Below, piece by piece: positions 56,060-64,000 of a stretch of 64,000 bases of DNA (position 1 is the first letter of the stretch; each line of letters begins with the position of its first letter). The translations under genes were made by a program, and so were the position numbers. This DNA comes from Phymatolithon calcareum (taxonomy: Eukaryota > Rhodophyta > Florideophyceae > Hapalidiales). The notes below the pieces were generated by a model. It was given only the letters and a program-made list of their open reading frames with translations, searched no databases and had not been told where the DNA came from. Location of the stretch: NCBI GenBank assembly GCA_977006965.1, contig OZ345358.1:1798001-1862000 (forward strand), written 5' to 3'.

Positions 56060-57101
56060 GATGGAGCGTGTTGAGGAAGCTGCGCGAGTTTTTCTTTTCC
56101 CTCCCTTGCGCTGGTGATTTGGTCAGGCGCGGCGTGGGGGTTGCTGCCAAATATTACTGCTCCGATCAAGACAGAGCGCAATTTATACAGCTTTTTTGCT
56201 GCTAGTCACCTACGGGGGAAGCTCATGACGTCGCAAGCTGTGTCGTGGCGTACGATGGACATTTCTGCGTGGAGCGTCGGGAGGAGTCAACGCACGAGGA
56301 ACAGTAACGAGTTAGTCCTGCCTTGAATTTCGTGGATAAGAAGCATGCAAAACTACCAGCTAAAGGAGCCAAGCTGTTGCGTGAATGGGCAGCCCGGTGC
56401 GGCGAACGACCAGCCAAGACGCGCAGGTGGCGAAGAAAGCTGAACTGACTTGATAGATAGACGAATTTTTGTTTTAGTGTTTCCAACGCATCTGCAGATG
56501 CATGGGCAACACTTATGACGAGACATGAGGACTCAATCATTGAGTCCATGATGCTGTCGGAACACGGCAATATCTAATGCCCGTCTTGGCAATTGCTGAA
56601 ACTCGCAACGTAAACAGTCGCATTCCGTGATCCATCATACTGAATACTTAGTGGAGTTAAATAGGAAGCACGTCAGGTGTCCGTCAGCCTTGCGGCGGTA
56701 CGCGCCACGATGTTACAGCAGCAGCAAGACCAATCGACACGTAATCGAAAAAGTCAGGTTCCATGGCTTGCATACAGTTCAATAATTGTGCTATGCAGTG
56801 TTTTCATAACGTGTTGAGTGGCGCCTGCTTTTCAGCACATTTTGAGACGCTATCGATGAAATGGCTCTTCGGCCCTCCAGAATATTTTCTAGCTTTTTTG
56901 CATTTCCTCGGCGATAGAGCCTCGAATGTCGCACGACTACAGCGCTAACATATCGTGTTTGTCTAGGATGATGTCCGCGATTAAAGACAGTGATTGAATC
57001 CGGAGGAGTCGAAAACGGTATAAGAAGAAATGCGCTTTGCTTCCAATGCGAGAAACCACTGACAGAAAGACAGACAGAACTTGATTTCGGTGTTCAGCAA
57101 T
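56060..57101. other. Divergent intergenic region between the two basic-protein genes
   Basis: About 1.04 kb that should hold both promoters. An H-family copy lies at 56455-56515 (-). I saw no unambiguous TATA box next to either start. Confidence 0.45.
56455..56515 (-). repeat. H-family repeat, diverged
   Basis: Minus-strand gcatctgcagatgcgttgga core with a partial tail; short and degraded. Confidence 0.5.
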
Positions 57102-57913
57102 ATGGGTACCACAAGAGTTGTGCTTCTCGCAGCTATAATTTTGGCCAACGTCTGTCTTGCAAACGCCTGGGTGTTCAGTGATGACAATGAGAAACGAAAT
57201 GTGGAGAAAGAGCTCCACCCCTCTCTATTCGTGCTCACTCAGCTTTAGATCACAGAGAGTTGGGGTCAGAGATCTTCTCAGAAAATGACAGCCTTGAAGC
57301 CTCTGTGAAAGAAGTGGCGAAGAATCACTACGGAGCTAAGAAATATAAGAAAAGGAATCATCCAGAGTCGACGAATTCCAAAAAGGCAAAAAAGAGGGAG
57401 ACGACGAAGAAAGTCAAGAAACCGAGTAAGTCCAAAAAGTTGAAGAAAGCGAAGAAGTCGAAGAAGAGTAATAAGACTAAAAAGGAAAAGATTACAAAGA
57501 AGTTAAAGAAGTCTAAAAATGCAAAGAAGGCAAAGATTCAGAAAAAGACAAAGAAAGCCAGGACGCCGAAGAAGCCGAATAAGGGAGAGAATTCGAGAAA
57601 GGCAAAGAAAGATAAGAAGAAGCCCAAGAATAAGTTCAAGAAGACGGTCCAAGTGAACGGGAAACGAGTCCCCACGACCTGCTATTGCAGAATGGAACCA
57701 CCTGGAGAGGGCAAGTGCTATTACTACACAAACAATAATTCGGACTACTGCAAGTATCGCTACTGCTCTCGCCGGTGGATCTGCGTGGGGTACAAAAAGA
57801 CGGGAAGCATCTGCATTCTCCGCAAGGTTTCGTCTAAGATTGTCCCCTACGGGGATCATAGATGCGTCACCAAGACGGTGAACAGCTATATGTACGTGCC
57901 CTACGCATACTAG
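57102..57913 (+). CDS. Secreted poly-lysine protein with eight-cysteine C-terminus; frame break near 57230
   Basis: The ATG at 57102 starts a signal peptide (GTTRVVLLAAIILANVCLANA) followed by an acidic stretch. The frame stops at 57246-57248. From about 57191 another frame is open to the TAG at 57911-57913. It carries about 100 residues that are nearly half lysine (KKAKKSKKSNKTKK type). The last 80 residues have eight cysteines (CYC, KC, YC, YC, IC, IC, RC) and many Tyr. The parts join if 29 bases (57231-57259, starting GT and ending AG) are removed, which would be a very small intron; a sequencing or real frameshift is the alternative. It lies head-to-head with the repeat protein, and both signal peptides share L-A-N-x-C. 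Confidence 0.6.
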
Positions 57914-58255
57914 AGGCCGATCAGGTCCGAAAAATTGCAAACACAGTTGAGAACAAAAAACCCAGCGGCACAGATCCTGTGCAGAGCACAGTGTTACAAG
58001 GGCGTCAGTCGTAAATCCAATAAGTAGAACGACAAGAGGCACGATAAAAATAATAGTCCGCAGATTTACTAAGTATACCTCCTACACAATAGAACTTCAC
58101 GGCGCACTAGGTTCTGCCTGACATTATATCACGATAACTGCATCAGAGAGAGCCCATTACCAAAACAAAGAGTATGCCTTTCGCAGCTAGGACGAGCGCT
58201 GAAGAACGATTTGCGGAAATTAGGCACTCCACAATTTATGAATACGTTGATTTAT
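57914..58255. other. Downstream flank, no gene seen
   Basis: Nothing recognised between the lysine-rich gene and the MULE. Confidence 0.4.
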
Positions 58256-59611
58256 GAGGAAATTCGCTGCATGGACCGAAAAAGGTGGCAAAATTCGCTA
58301 AATCGGCACCCTTGCAAAAACTACTACTCGTTATGATTTCAGCTAGACAGCCGCTTATCATTACACGTAATTAAGAGGATTTATTGAGAAGGTACCATGT
58401 GTCCCAACTTGAGGAAAGTCGGCACGTTTCTAATCGCATTATACTAGCATCGAGAGTTGTCAGTTATCTTATTCAGAATTGCATAATATCACGTCAATGG
58501 CTCGCGCCACTTCATTCTCTTCGGTAGGGGTCCATGTGGGCTTCTTCAGGGTTCTGCTGAGTGTACCAATTGCCCATGCTCCTTGACTACCCATATCTTC
58601 AATCAGCTTCCTTATTATTACACTACTAATCCGCTACGAAAAGTACTCTGCACCTCGTCGCATTCGACTGCTAAGCTAACTCACAACGCTCTCGCCCGAA
58701 CCGTCTGAACTCATGGAGAAGATGGAGCTCGTGCTAAGGGTGGGTGACTGCCCTGGAGCAAACTTTGACGACGTTGTCAACCTCGCAATCGCCCACAACA
58801 CGTCTATTGGCAAGGCACATCGACGGGCAAGTTCCTCACGCCTTGCTGCTACAAGAAGCACCAGGAAAAATCCTCTGAGCGGAGAAGCCGCTTGTGGAGC
58901 CAGAGGTCATCGAAAGTGACATGCTGAGGATTGTTGTTAGCAGCCAAGTGACACCATTCCCTGTGGTAGTTAACAGCGACTATCGCGCTACATGCTCTTG
59001 CCGCCACTTTGAAGTGCACCAGCGGCCATGTATTCACGTCGTCGCTGCACTTTTGTACTGTTCTAGACGCTTGGCGCAGCATCGAGTCACGTTCGACCCG
59101 TGAAACAAGATCTGGTGTGGGACTCATGGCTATTGATAGCGTGGGCCAAGAAACACGAGGGCATCATCATTCGTGTTGCAGTCACTGGTTACCAGCTAGT
59201 ACAGGATGATTTGGTTCCGTTTGACCTTGTCGCTAAGCTGGGCCGCAAGCGTAAGAGGCCCTACTTCCCGTCCAAAATGAGGTCCCGTCACGGCTCCTCG
59301 TGCGGAAACAACGGTCACTTCTCGCATACATGCGCCACGCCGAACATCCGCAATATTGTTGAGGCGAAGCGAAAACACATCAACAAAACGGCTCAGTCCA
59401 TGATAATTGACCTCACCGCCTGCGATGACGGAGATGCTACTTGCGACGAGGAGCTGAAGCATAGAGAGTTGCGCATGAAATAAATATTATTTTTTTGATA
59501 AGTTTATTTCTATGGAGTGCTCTGTGTATCATAACGAGTAGCAGTTATTGCAAGGGGTGCCGATTTAGCGAATTTTGCCACCTTTTTCGGTCCATGCAGC
59601 GAATTTCCTCA
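58256..59611 (+). mobile_element. MULE-like DNA transposon, copy 2
   Basis: I saw no difference from copy 1 (45592-46947) over the full 1356 bp, including the same frame breaks. The TSD ttgatttat is at 58247-58255 and 59612-59620. It is in the same orientation in the window as copy 1, but its target 10-mer is the reverse complement of that of copy 1. Confidence 0.85.
58894..59483 (+). pseudogene. Mutator-type transposase C-terminus, second copy
   Basis: The SWIM finger frame (58894-59103) and knuckle frame (59100-59483) are as in copy 1, broken at the same points. Confidence 0.75.
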
Positions 59612-59682
59612 TTGATTTATATTCTGCTGGAACGACAAGATGGTCAGTAGCAAACACGTCACGATCGTTGCGTCATAGAGGG

Positions 59683-60233
59683 TTTTTTTTGCAATTTTTT
59701 TAAAGTCCCGCAGTCATACGAATATACGGGCAGGGCTTCCTCAGGTGCTGCCCTTGCTAGGGCGGCTTTACACTTATGTCTGGCATTCTATCTGAGACCC
59801 TAGCATGTGTTCGGTTGTTTTGATTGCTCTTTGTAGCAGTTTCAAGGTGTCGCTTCTTCTTTCAGTACAGGTCTTCTTCATGCTGCATACTTTCGATGAT
59901 GCTTTTTCTGAAGAGCAAAAGGTCATCTAATGCCTTCTCAGTTGCCGCTCTGTCGTCTTCCTTGAGTTCATAGGCTGACAAGTTGCGATCCAGGGTCTCC
60001 ATGTGCTGTCTGACTTTGTTTCCGAATCTATCTGCCATCAGTGTGGTAGACACTTGGGGAAATCTTCCAAAGGCGTACTGAACCGCCAGTTGCCTGTGTT
60101 TCATTTGTGGAAATTTGAGTATTGCAGGGAGTTCTCTTGTGTTGTCGTACGGAATTTTCCTCTTTCTCTTTGATTCAGGGCTCTCTCCTTCCTTTGTCAG
60201 GAATGCTGAGACCCTAGCATGTGTTCGGTTGTT
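59683..60233 (-). mobile_element. EEDLY LINE with a scrambled 5' end
   Basis: The TSD cgtcatagaggg is at 59671-59682 and 60234-60245. The minus-strand ORF covers FLTKEGESPESKRKRK to MQHEEDLY (stop 59862). The outermost 30 bp at the 5' end (60204-60233) repeat a piece of the element's own 3' UTR (tagcatgtgttcggttgtt). Confidence 0.88.
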
Positions 60234-60245
60234 CGTCATAGAGGG

Positions 60246-60984
60246 TGCTCTGTTAGATTTCGAATTTTGCGAAGACTTGGGCTACTACGATGTGCCGGTC
60301 AAGATGCCGTATTCCATGAATTAGCTACAGTCGGTAGCTATTTTAGTTAAACAGCGGGGATTCATATCACAAACAGAATGGCCATGAGCTAATGGGCCGC
60401 AACACGAGAATTAGCGCCTGTGCTTTGAAGCTTTAGATTTCTTTTTGTCAATCAATCGCAATGCTTAGTGATCCTCTCTCTTCTCATCTCTCCTGCATCA
60501 GGTCTTTCAATGCCGCTTCATCAAATTTATCGCATTGGCGACAGTTTCGATCAGAAAGTGTAGAAATCTTCTCATTCTGAGGAAGAACCATAGCAACTGT
60601 AACAGAAGACAACCGAAAGTAAAACGGGAGCAACACTCACAGCCATCAGTCGTACTACACCGAGCTTTCTATTGCACTGTGCAATAGAAAGCCCGGTGTG
60701 CAATTTGCACAGGAAGTTCTGTAATACTTTGACGCTCAGCGCAAACTCTGCAGAAGCTAGGTGCAGAAATTAAGCGCATAATTGGTTAAGTGCTCTCATG
60801 AAACTCATTAGGCAGCCTTCGTCACACTGGTCTAATCTTTTGTGATGGTACTCGGTGTTTACTGCATACTGCTCATAAAACTGCTAGAAATTCTCAGAAA
60901 TGAACCTTGTAACAATGCGAAGAGCCCTGAGTTATACTCCGCGATTCAGCTCTGAACTGCAGAGTTACGTTTTTCATTCTAGTC
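60246..60984. other. No gene; one small palindrome
   Basis: At 60660-60696 gctttctattgcac is followed by its inverse, then a second short inverted pair (gtgcaatttgcac). Otherwise nothing recognised. Confidence 0.45.
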
Positions 60985-61070
60985 CCTCAAACAACTGCTG
61001 AGTTTCCCGAAGCGTCAGCAGATGCGTTGTTAGCTATTAAATAAAAATCTGCCTTTCCTTCTTTGAAACA
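60985..61070 (+). repeat. H-family repeat
   Basis: gaagcgtcagcagatgcgtt core and a CCTTCTTT tail. Confidence 0.65.
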
Positions 61071-61685
61071 ACCTGCTGCTCGCAATATGATTCCAATAAT
61101 TTCCACTGCCCTGCCCATGCTTACTCGTTTGGTCTTGGTTGGCCGGACTGTGCAAAGAATTACATCACATTCAGAGTGTCCTTGGCATGAGGTGAGAATG
61201 GATTTCAAAAGGTGGCAGTACATGTATGTAGAGTCACCTTCCATAAGTGCAGCCGACTGAACGAGTACTTATTATGTCGTTGAAAAATGTTTTTGTACGC
61301 TTTTTTTAACTTTGGACAGGATGGATAGATGTGAGTTTACTTGAAGCTCTCGTTGTCTATTTTGGACCTACGAGGCTTATCATTCCGAGACAATCCTATA
61401 CGGTCTACACACTGGAAGGTAGCAATTGAGGAAGCCTTGCCCGTATATTTGTAAGACTGTGAGGCTTTTAACCCTCTCGTACTGCACATCCTTTTCTGGA
61501 CAAATCTGTCCTGTTTGGGTCATTCTTATTTTTTGGATACTTCTTGCAGATTTTATTGTTAAAATAATTCAATGATAGTCCATTTCGGGTCTTAAAATCC
61601 ACCTTTCGGAGTATTGACCGCTGTTATTGAGCCCCAGCACCATTTTAATCTACGTTCGTCGTATCATTAGGGTCTTAAGAATGTT

Positions 61686-62132
61686 ATGTGTGCAGTTTTT
61701 CAGAGCATGAGTGAGTTTTGTTGGATCTATAATGTAGAGAGTGACGTACACAGGAAGGAAGCAGTTCAGAAGCTTTTCCATCAGAATCACAGAGAGCACA
61801 TACATTTTGACATCATAAAGTTCTCGGATTGGACGTCCGCTGCAAGGGAAGCACAAAGATGGATAGCTCTGAAGAGCCCCCGCGCTCCTTCGTTGCGCAG
61901 GTATGAGCTGGTCGCATGCCTTGATTGTAGGGCACCTTTATGTTTCCGGGATTTTAGAAGCCGCTATAGCCTACATGCCGTGGAGGAAAGGCACAAGACT
62001 CCAATAAAGACCCAGACTATGGACGTTTTTCTATCTCTGATTTGTCAAAAGTGCGCAGTATTGCATTGTCCACTATCTAAGACTCATGGAAGTTGGAATC
62101 TTGCCAGTTGTACGCTCGTAGAGCACTATTGA
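61686..62132 (+). CDS. Unknown ORF inside the piggyBac-like element
   Basis: 148 aa with Cys pairs (CLDCRAPLC, then CQKC) that could form a zinc site and a few Trp-rich stretches. It overlaps a 163-aa minus-strand frame (62077-62568) at its end. At most one of the two is likely to be a gene. The family was not recognised; it might be a decayed part of the element or captured sequence. Confidence 0.3.
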   Translation: MCAVFQSMSEFCWIYNVESDVHRKEAVQKLFHQNHREHIHFDIIKFSDWTSAAREAQRWIALKSPRAPSLRRYELVACLDCRAPLCFRDFRSRYSLHAVEERHKTPIKTQTMDVFLSLICQKCAVLHCPLSKTHGSWNLASCTLVEHY

Positions 62133-62568
62133 TCTCCGGTGATATCCCGTTGCGCGATCCTTCATCTACACGGCGAGCATAACTCATGCGACGAGCTAGT
62201 ATGTACCGCCAATGACAGCGGTACACATCAGAACTGTACCTTCCAATCGAATTCATGGAGCTCTCTCTCCAGACCACCTTCTGCGATACGTATTCCTCTG
62301 CTCCATGATATGGCTCTAGTTTTTCTGGGTTGAGAAGTGTCAAGAGCAAAGCAAAGTCCTCAATTGATCCTCCCATTCCTCCATCTGCGACTGCCTTCAT
62401 GATACACATTTCTATCTGTATGGCGACTGATCGTGAATGCTCTGTTTTGAAGGCCCTAAGAGCATAAATGGCTCTCTCGTGGTCTGCCAAAGTTCCTCTC
62501 ATTATGAAAACACATTTCCCATCCAGACCGCAATGACTTATAGTCAAATCGTAGCTCATTAGGTACAC
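62077..62568 (-). CDS. Unknown ORF on the opposite strand of the piggyBac-like element
   Basis: 163 aa, starting MYLMSYDLTISHCGLDGKC, with a helical middle (HERAIYALRAFKTEHSRSV) and a Gly-rich turn (ADGGMGGS). Residue use looks more protein-like than that of the plus-strand frame. No domain recognised. Confidence 0.3.
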   Translation of the reverse strand: MYLMSYDLTISHCGLDGKCVFIMRGTLADHERAIYALRAFKTEHSRSVAIQIEMCIMKAVADGGMGGSIEDFALLLTLLNPEKLEPYHGAEEYVSQKVVWRESSMNSIGRYSSDVYRCHWRYILARRMSYARRVDEGSRNGISPEINSALRAYNWQDSNFHES

Positions 62569-64000
62569 AGATGAACCGCAAAGGACACGCAGGCCGAAAA
62601 GCTCAGTTTAGGGGCCAAATTCGAATGTTTTGCTCGATGTAGAACTGCCCGTATCTTTTTTTTTCTATCCGATTTTCTGAAAACGAAAAAAAAAGGTCCA
62701 GGTACTGTGCTTAATAAGACATCCACCTTGAAATAATATCCGAACGCGCAACGGCTAACTGTCTACATCATCTGAACGAATAGGCATATTTGGACACGAA
62801 AATCGCGGCTTTGCTTGTAGCTTCGCGTACCCTGCGCGAACTCACTCCAAACTTGTTCAGTACGAGCGCATACACATGGCGAAGGACAGGAAATACTCTA
62901 TGACGTGTTTCGATGCGCGTGGGCCTCGCAAAAGAATTATTTTACTGTGTCCCAATAAACCTCAATTGTAGCAGTACGAGAGGGTTAAATAAACTCCTAT
63001 CAAAAAAAAAGAAAAAAAGCGCAAAATCGCAAAATCGCGTCGCCTACATTTCTACTACGTGTTCTTGGGGCAGATCTCCTGGATTGCGTCGACGGCGCTT
63101 TGCAGTCTTGCTTCTTCTTGCTCGGAGAGGACTGTTTAGACATGAGAATAGACACACCGCTTAGCGCTTCGTCGAGTGCGCGGTCTTCTGATCTCATGTT
63201 CTCTTGATGGGGGCATGGGAAGCGATGGAATAGCCAGTGGGTGCACAGGAGCCTGTACTCCGCTTTCGCGAGACGAAGGAAGGGTGGGAGTTCGTTCTGC
63301 ATTGGATGGGGAGGGCCTCTGCCCTCGCTACTTTGGACAGGAAAGGAAGAGGAAATATAGATTTTTATTTAAATGTTACAAACGCAGCTGTTGACGCTTG
63401 GGGAAACTTTCCTAGTGCCAAGGTCATCGGGTGGGGCCCTCGAGAAAATTGCATCCTATAATGCTTCCAGGTCTCACCCAGCGCACCCTGAACTAATCTA
63501 CAAGAACAAAAGGAGATGTGAGTGTCGCAAAACGGCAATGAACAGTTCAGAACTATAATCCCGTAGAGGACTGAGATAGGACTACTTTGAGTCCTGAGTT
63601 TTCCCGTCCGCCATTCTGGTGCACGTTTCGTGAGCTGCACAAAGGTAGGTAGCATCAGAGGAAGCCTTGCCCATATCTTCGGAAGTCTGTGGGGCTTTTA
63701 AATAAACTTGAAAGGAAAAAAAAAGTTCAGAACTAAGGAAGAGTTTATATCCTTTGGTGCGCTCAACATTGTAGAACATCACGGAAGGTCCACGTGCTGT
63801 TCAAGAATGTCGTCACGCACCGGTTAGTCTTAGTGATCCGTTATGACCGCTGGTTTCCCAAACGGGGACCGGGCATAGCGCGACGCCTGCACCGGCCACT
63901 TCACTCCGTGCGCTCCCGAAGGAGCACTGAGCCTACCAAAACTTGTTGATATTACTTCCGACTGCCTTCTGAAACAATGTTGTGCTCGGGTGCTGTGCCA

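Larger units (their letters stand above)
61472..62984. mobile_element. piggyBac-like element, 1513 bp
   Basis: Perfect 14-bp terminal inverted repeats, ccctctcgtactgc at 61472-61485 and its complement at 62971-62984, lie directly inside duplicated TTAA (61468-61471 and 62985-62988). TTAA targets and CCC ends are diagnostic of piggyBac-type elements. Removing the element and one TTAA restores a normal LINE tail. Interior ORFs (61686-62132 +, 148 aa; 62077-62568 -, 163 aa) overlap and show no transposase core that I can recognise, so it is probably non-autonomous. Confidence 0.85.
61400..63020 (+). mobile_element. EEGLL-type LINE tail hosting a piggyBac-like element
   Basis: 61405-61471 has cacactggaaggtagcaat and gactgtgaggcttttaa. 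The rest of the same tail, ataaactcctatc and an A run, is at 62989-63017. Only the 3' UTR is present. Confidence 0.8.
61160..64000. repeat. Right arm of the long inverted repeat
   Basis: 61160-61390 and 63050-64000 match 44519-44262 and 43179-42225 inverted. The arm is split by a LINE tail carrying a piggyBac-like element. An H-family copy is at 63340-63430 (-), and the PKNT LINE end is at 63060-63302 (-), frame-shifted relative to the left arm (SSPSKKKQD against SLSEQEEA). Confidence 0.8.

Noticed and set aside
1-64000. tRNA, rRNA or snRNA genes
   Set aside because: No convincing internal promoter boxes, cloverleaf or rRNA-like segment was seen by eye; a covariance search was not possible.

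Overview
This is nuclear DNA from an intron-poor eukaryote. The few recognisable host genes are single long reading frames without visible introns: the Vps33 gene, a ubiquitin-specific protease, the Rpp29/Pop4 subunit of RNase P, and the end of a C2H2 zinc-finger gene. They lie in GC-richer islands inside a much larger amount of transposon debris. A red alga is my best guess. A stramenopile such as an oomycete is not excluded, because the gypsy-type element resembles lineages I know from oomycetes. I could not test either.

Layout. 1-229: end of a zinc-finger gene. 2.2-7.3 kb: LINE scrap, then a decayed Ty3/gypsy chromovirus. 8.4-10.7 kb: Vps33. 11.5-12.2 kb: Rpp29/Pop4. 12.7-13.1 kb: remnant of a Dicer-like RNase III domain. 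13.1-15.3 kb: 5'-truncated LINEs with clear target-site duplications (TSDs). 19.4-21.4 kb: a LINE interrupted by another LINE. 22.5-23.2 kb: an unrecognised ORF. 28.1-30.1 kb: ubiquitin-specific protease. Its 5' region is duplicated at 37.8-40.8 kb as two opposed, damaged copies. 34-37.4 kb and 48.2-51.4 kb: deep stacks of nested LINEs. 45.6-46.9 and 58.3-59.6 kb: two apparently identical MULE-like elements. 52.4-56.1 and 57.1-57.9 kb: two divergent genes for secreted, extremely basic proteins, the first disrupted by a LINE. 61.2-64 kb: inverted copy of 42.2-44.5 kb, carrying a piggyBac-like element.

At least seven LINE families are present. I name them by the last residues of their ORF: EEDLY, EEGLL, YDDME, EEMIV, SRIY, MEMH and PKNT, plus an RNase H LINE. 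Most share a C-terminal block around R-x-x-R-x-L-A-x-x-W/Y-x-F-G-R-F-P. Most share a 3' end around GGGCTTTTAAATAAA, followed by a family-specific tail. Many insertions can be bounded to the base by their TSDs, so relative ages can be read.

The most unusual content is the pair of secreted polycationic proteins: one with about two dozen 30-residue Lys/Arg/Gly repeats, one with a poly-lysine stalk and an eight-cysteine C-terminus. Next come the same-site LINE insertions, the oligo(C)-tailed LINE, the piggyBac-like element with unrecognised cargo, and the two MULE copies in the same 10-bp target in opposite orientations.
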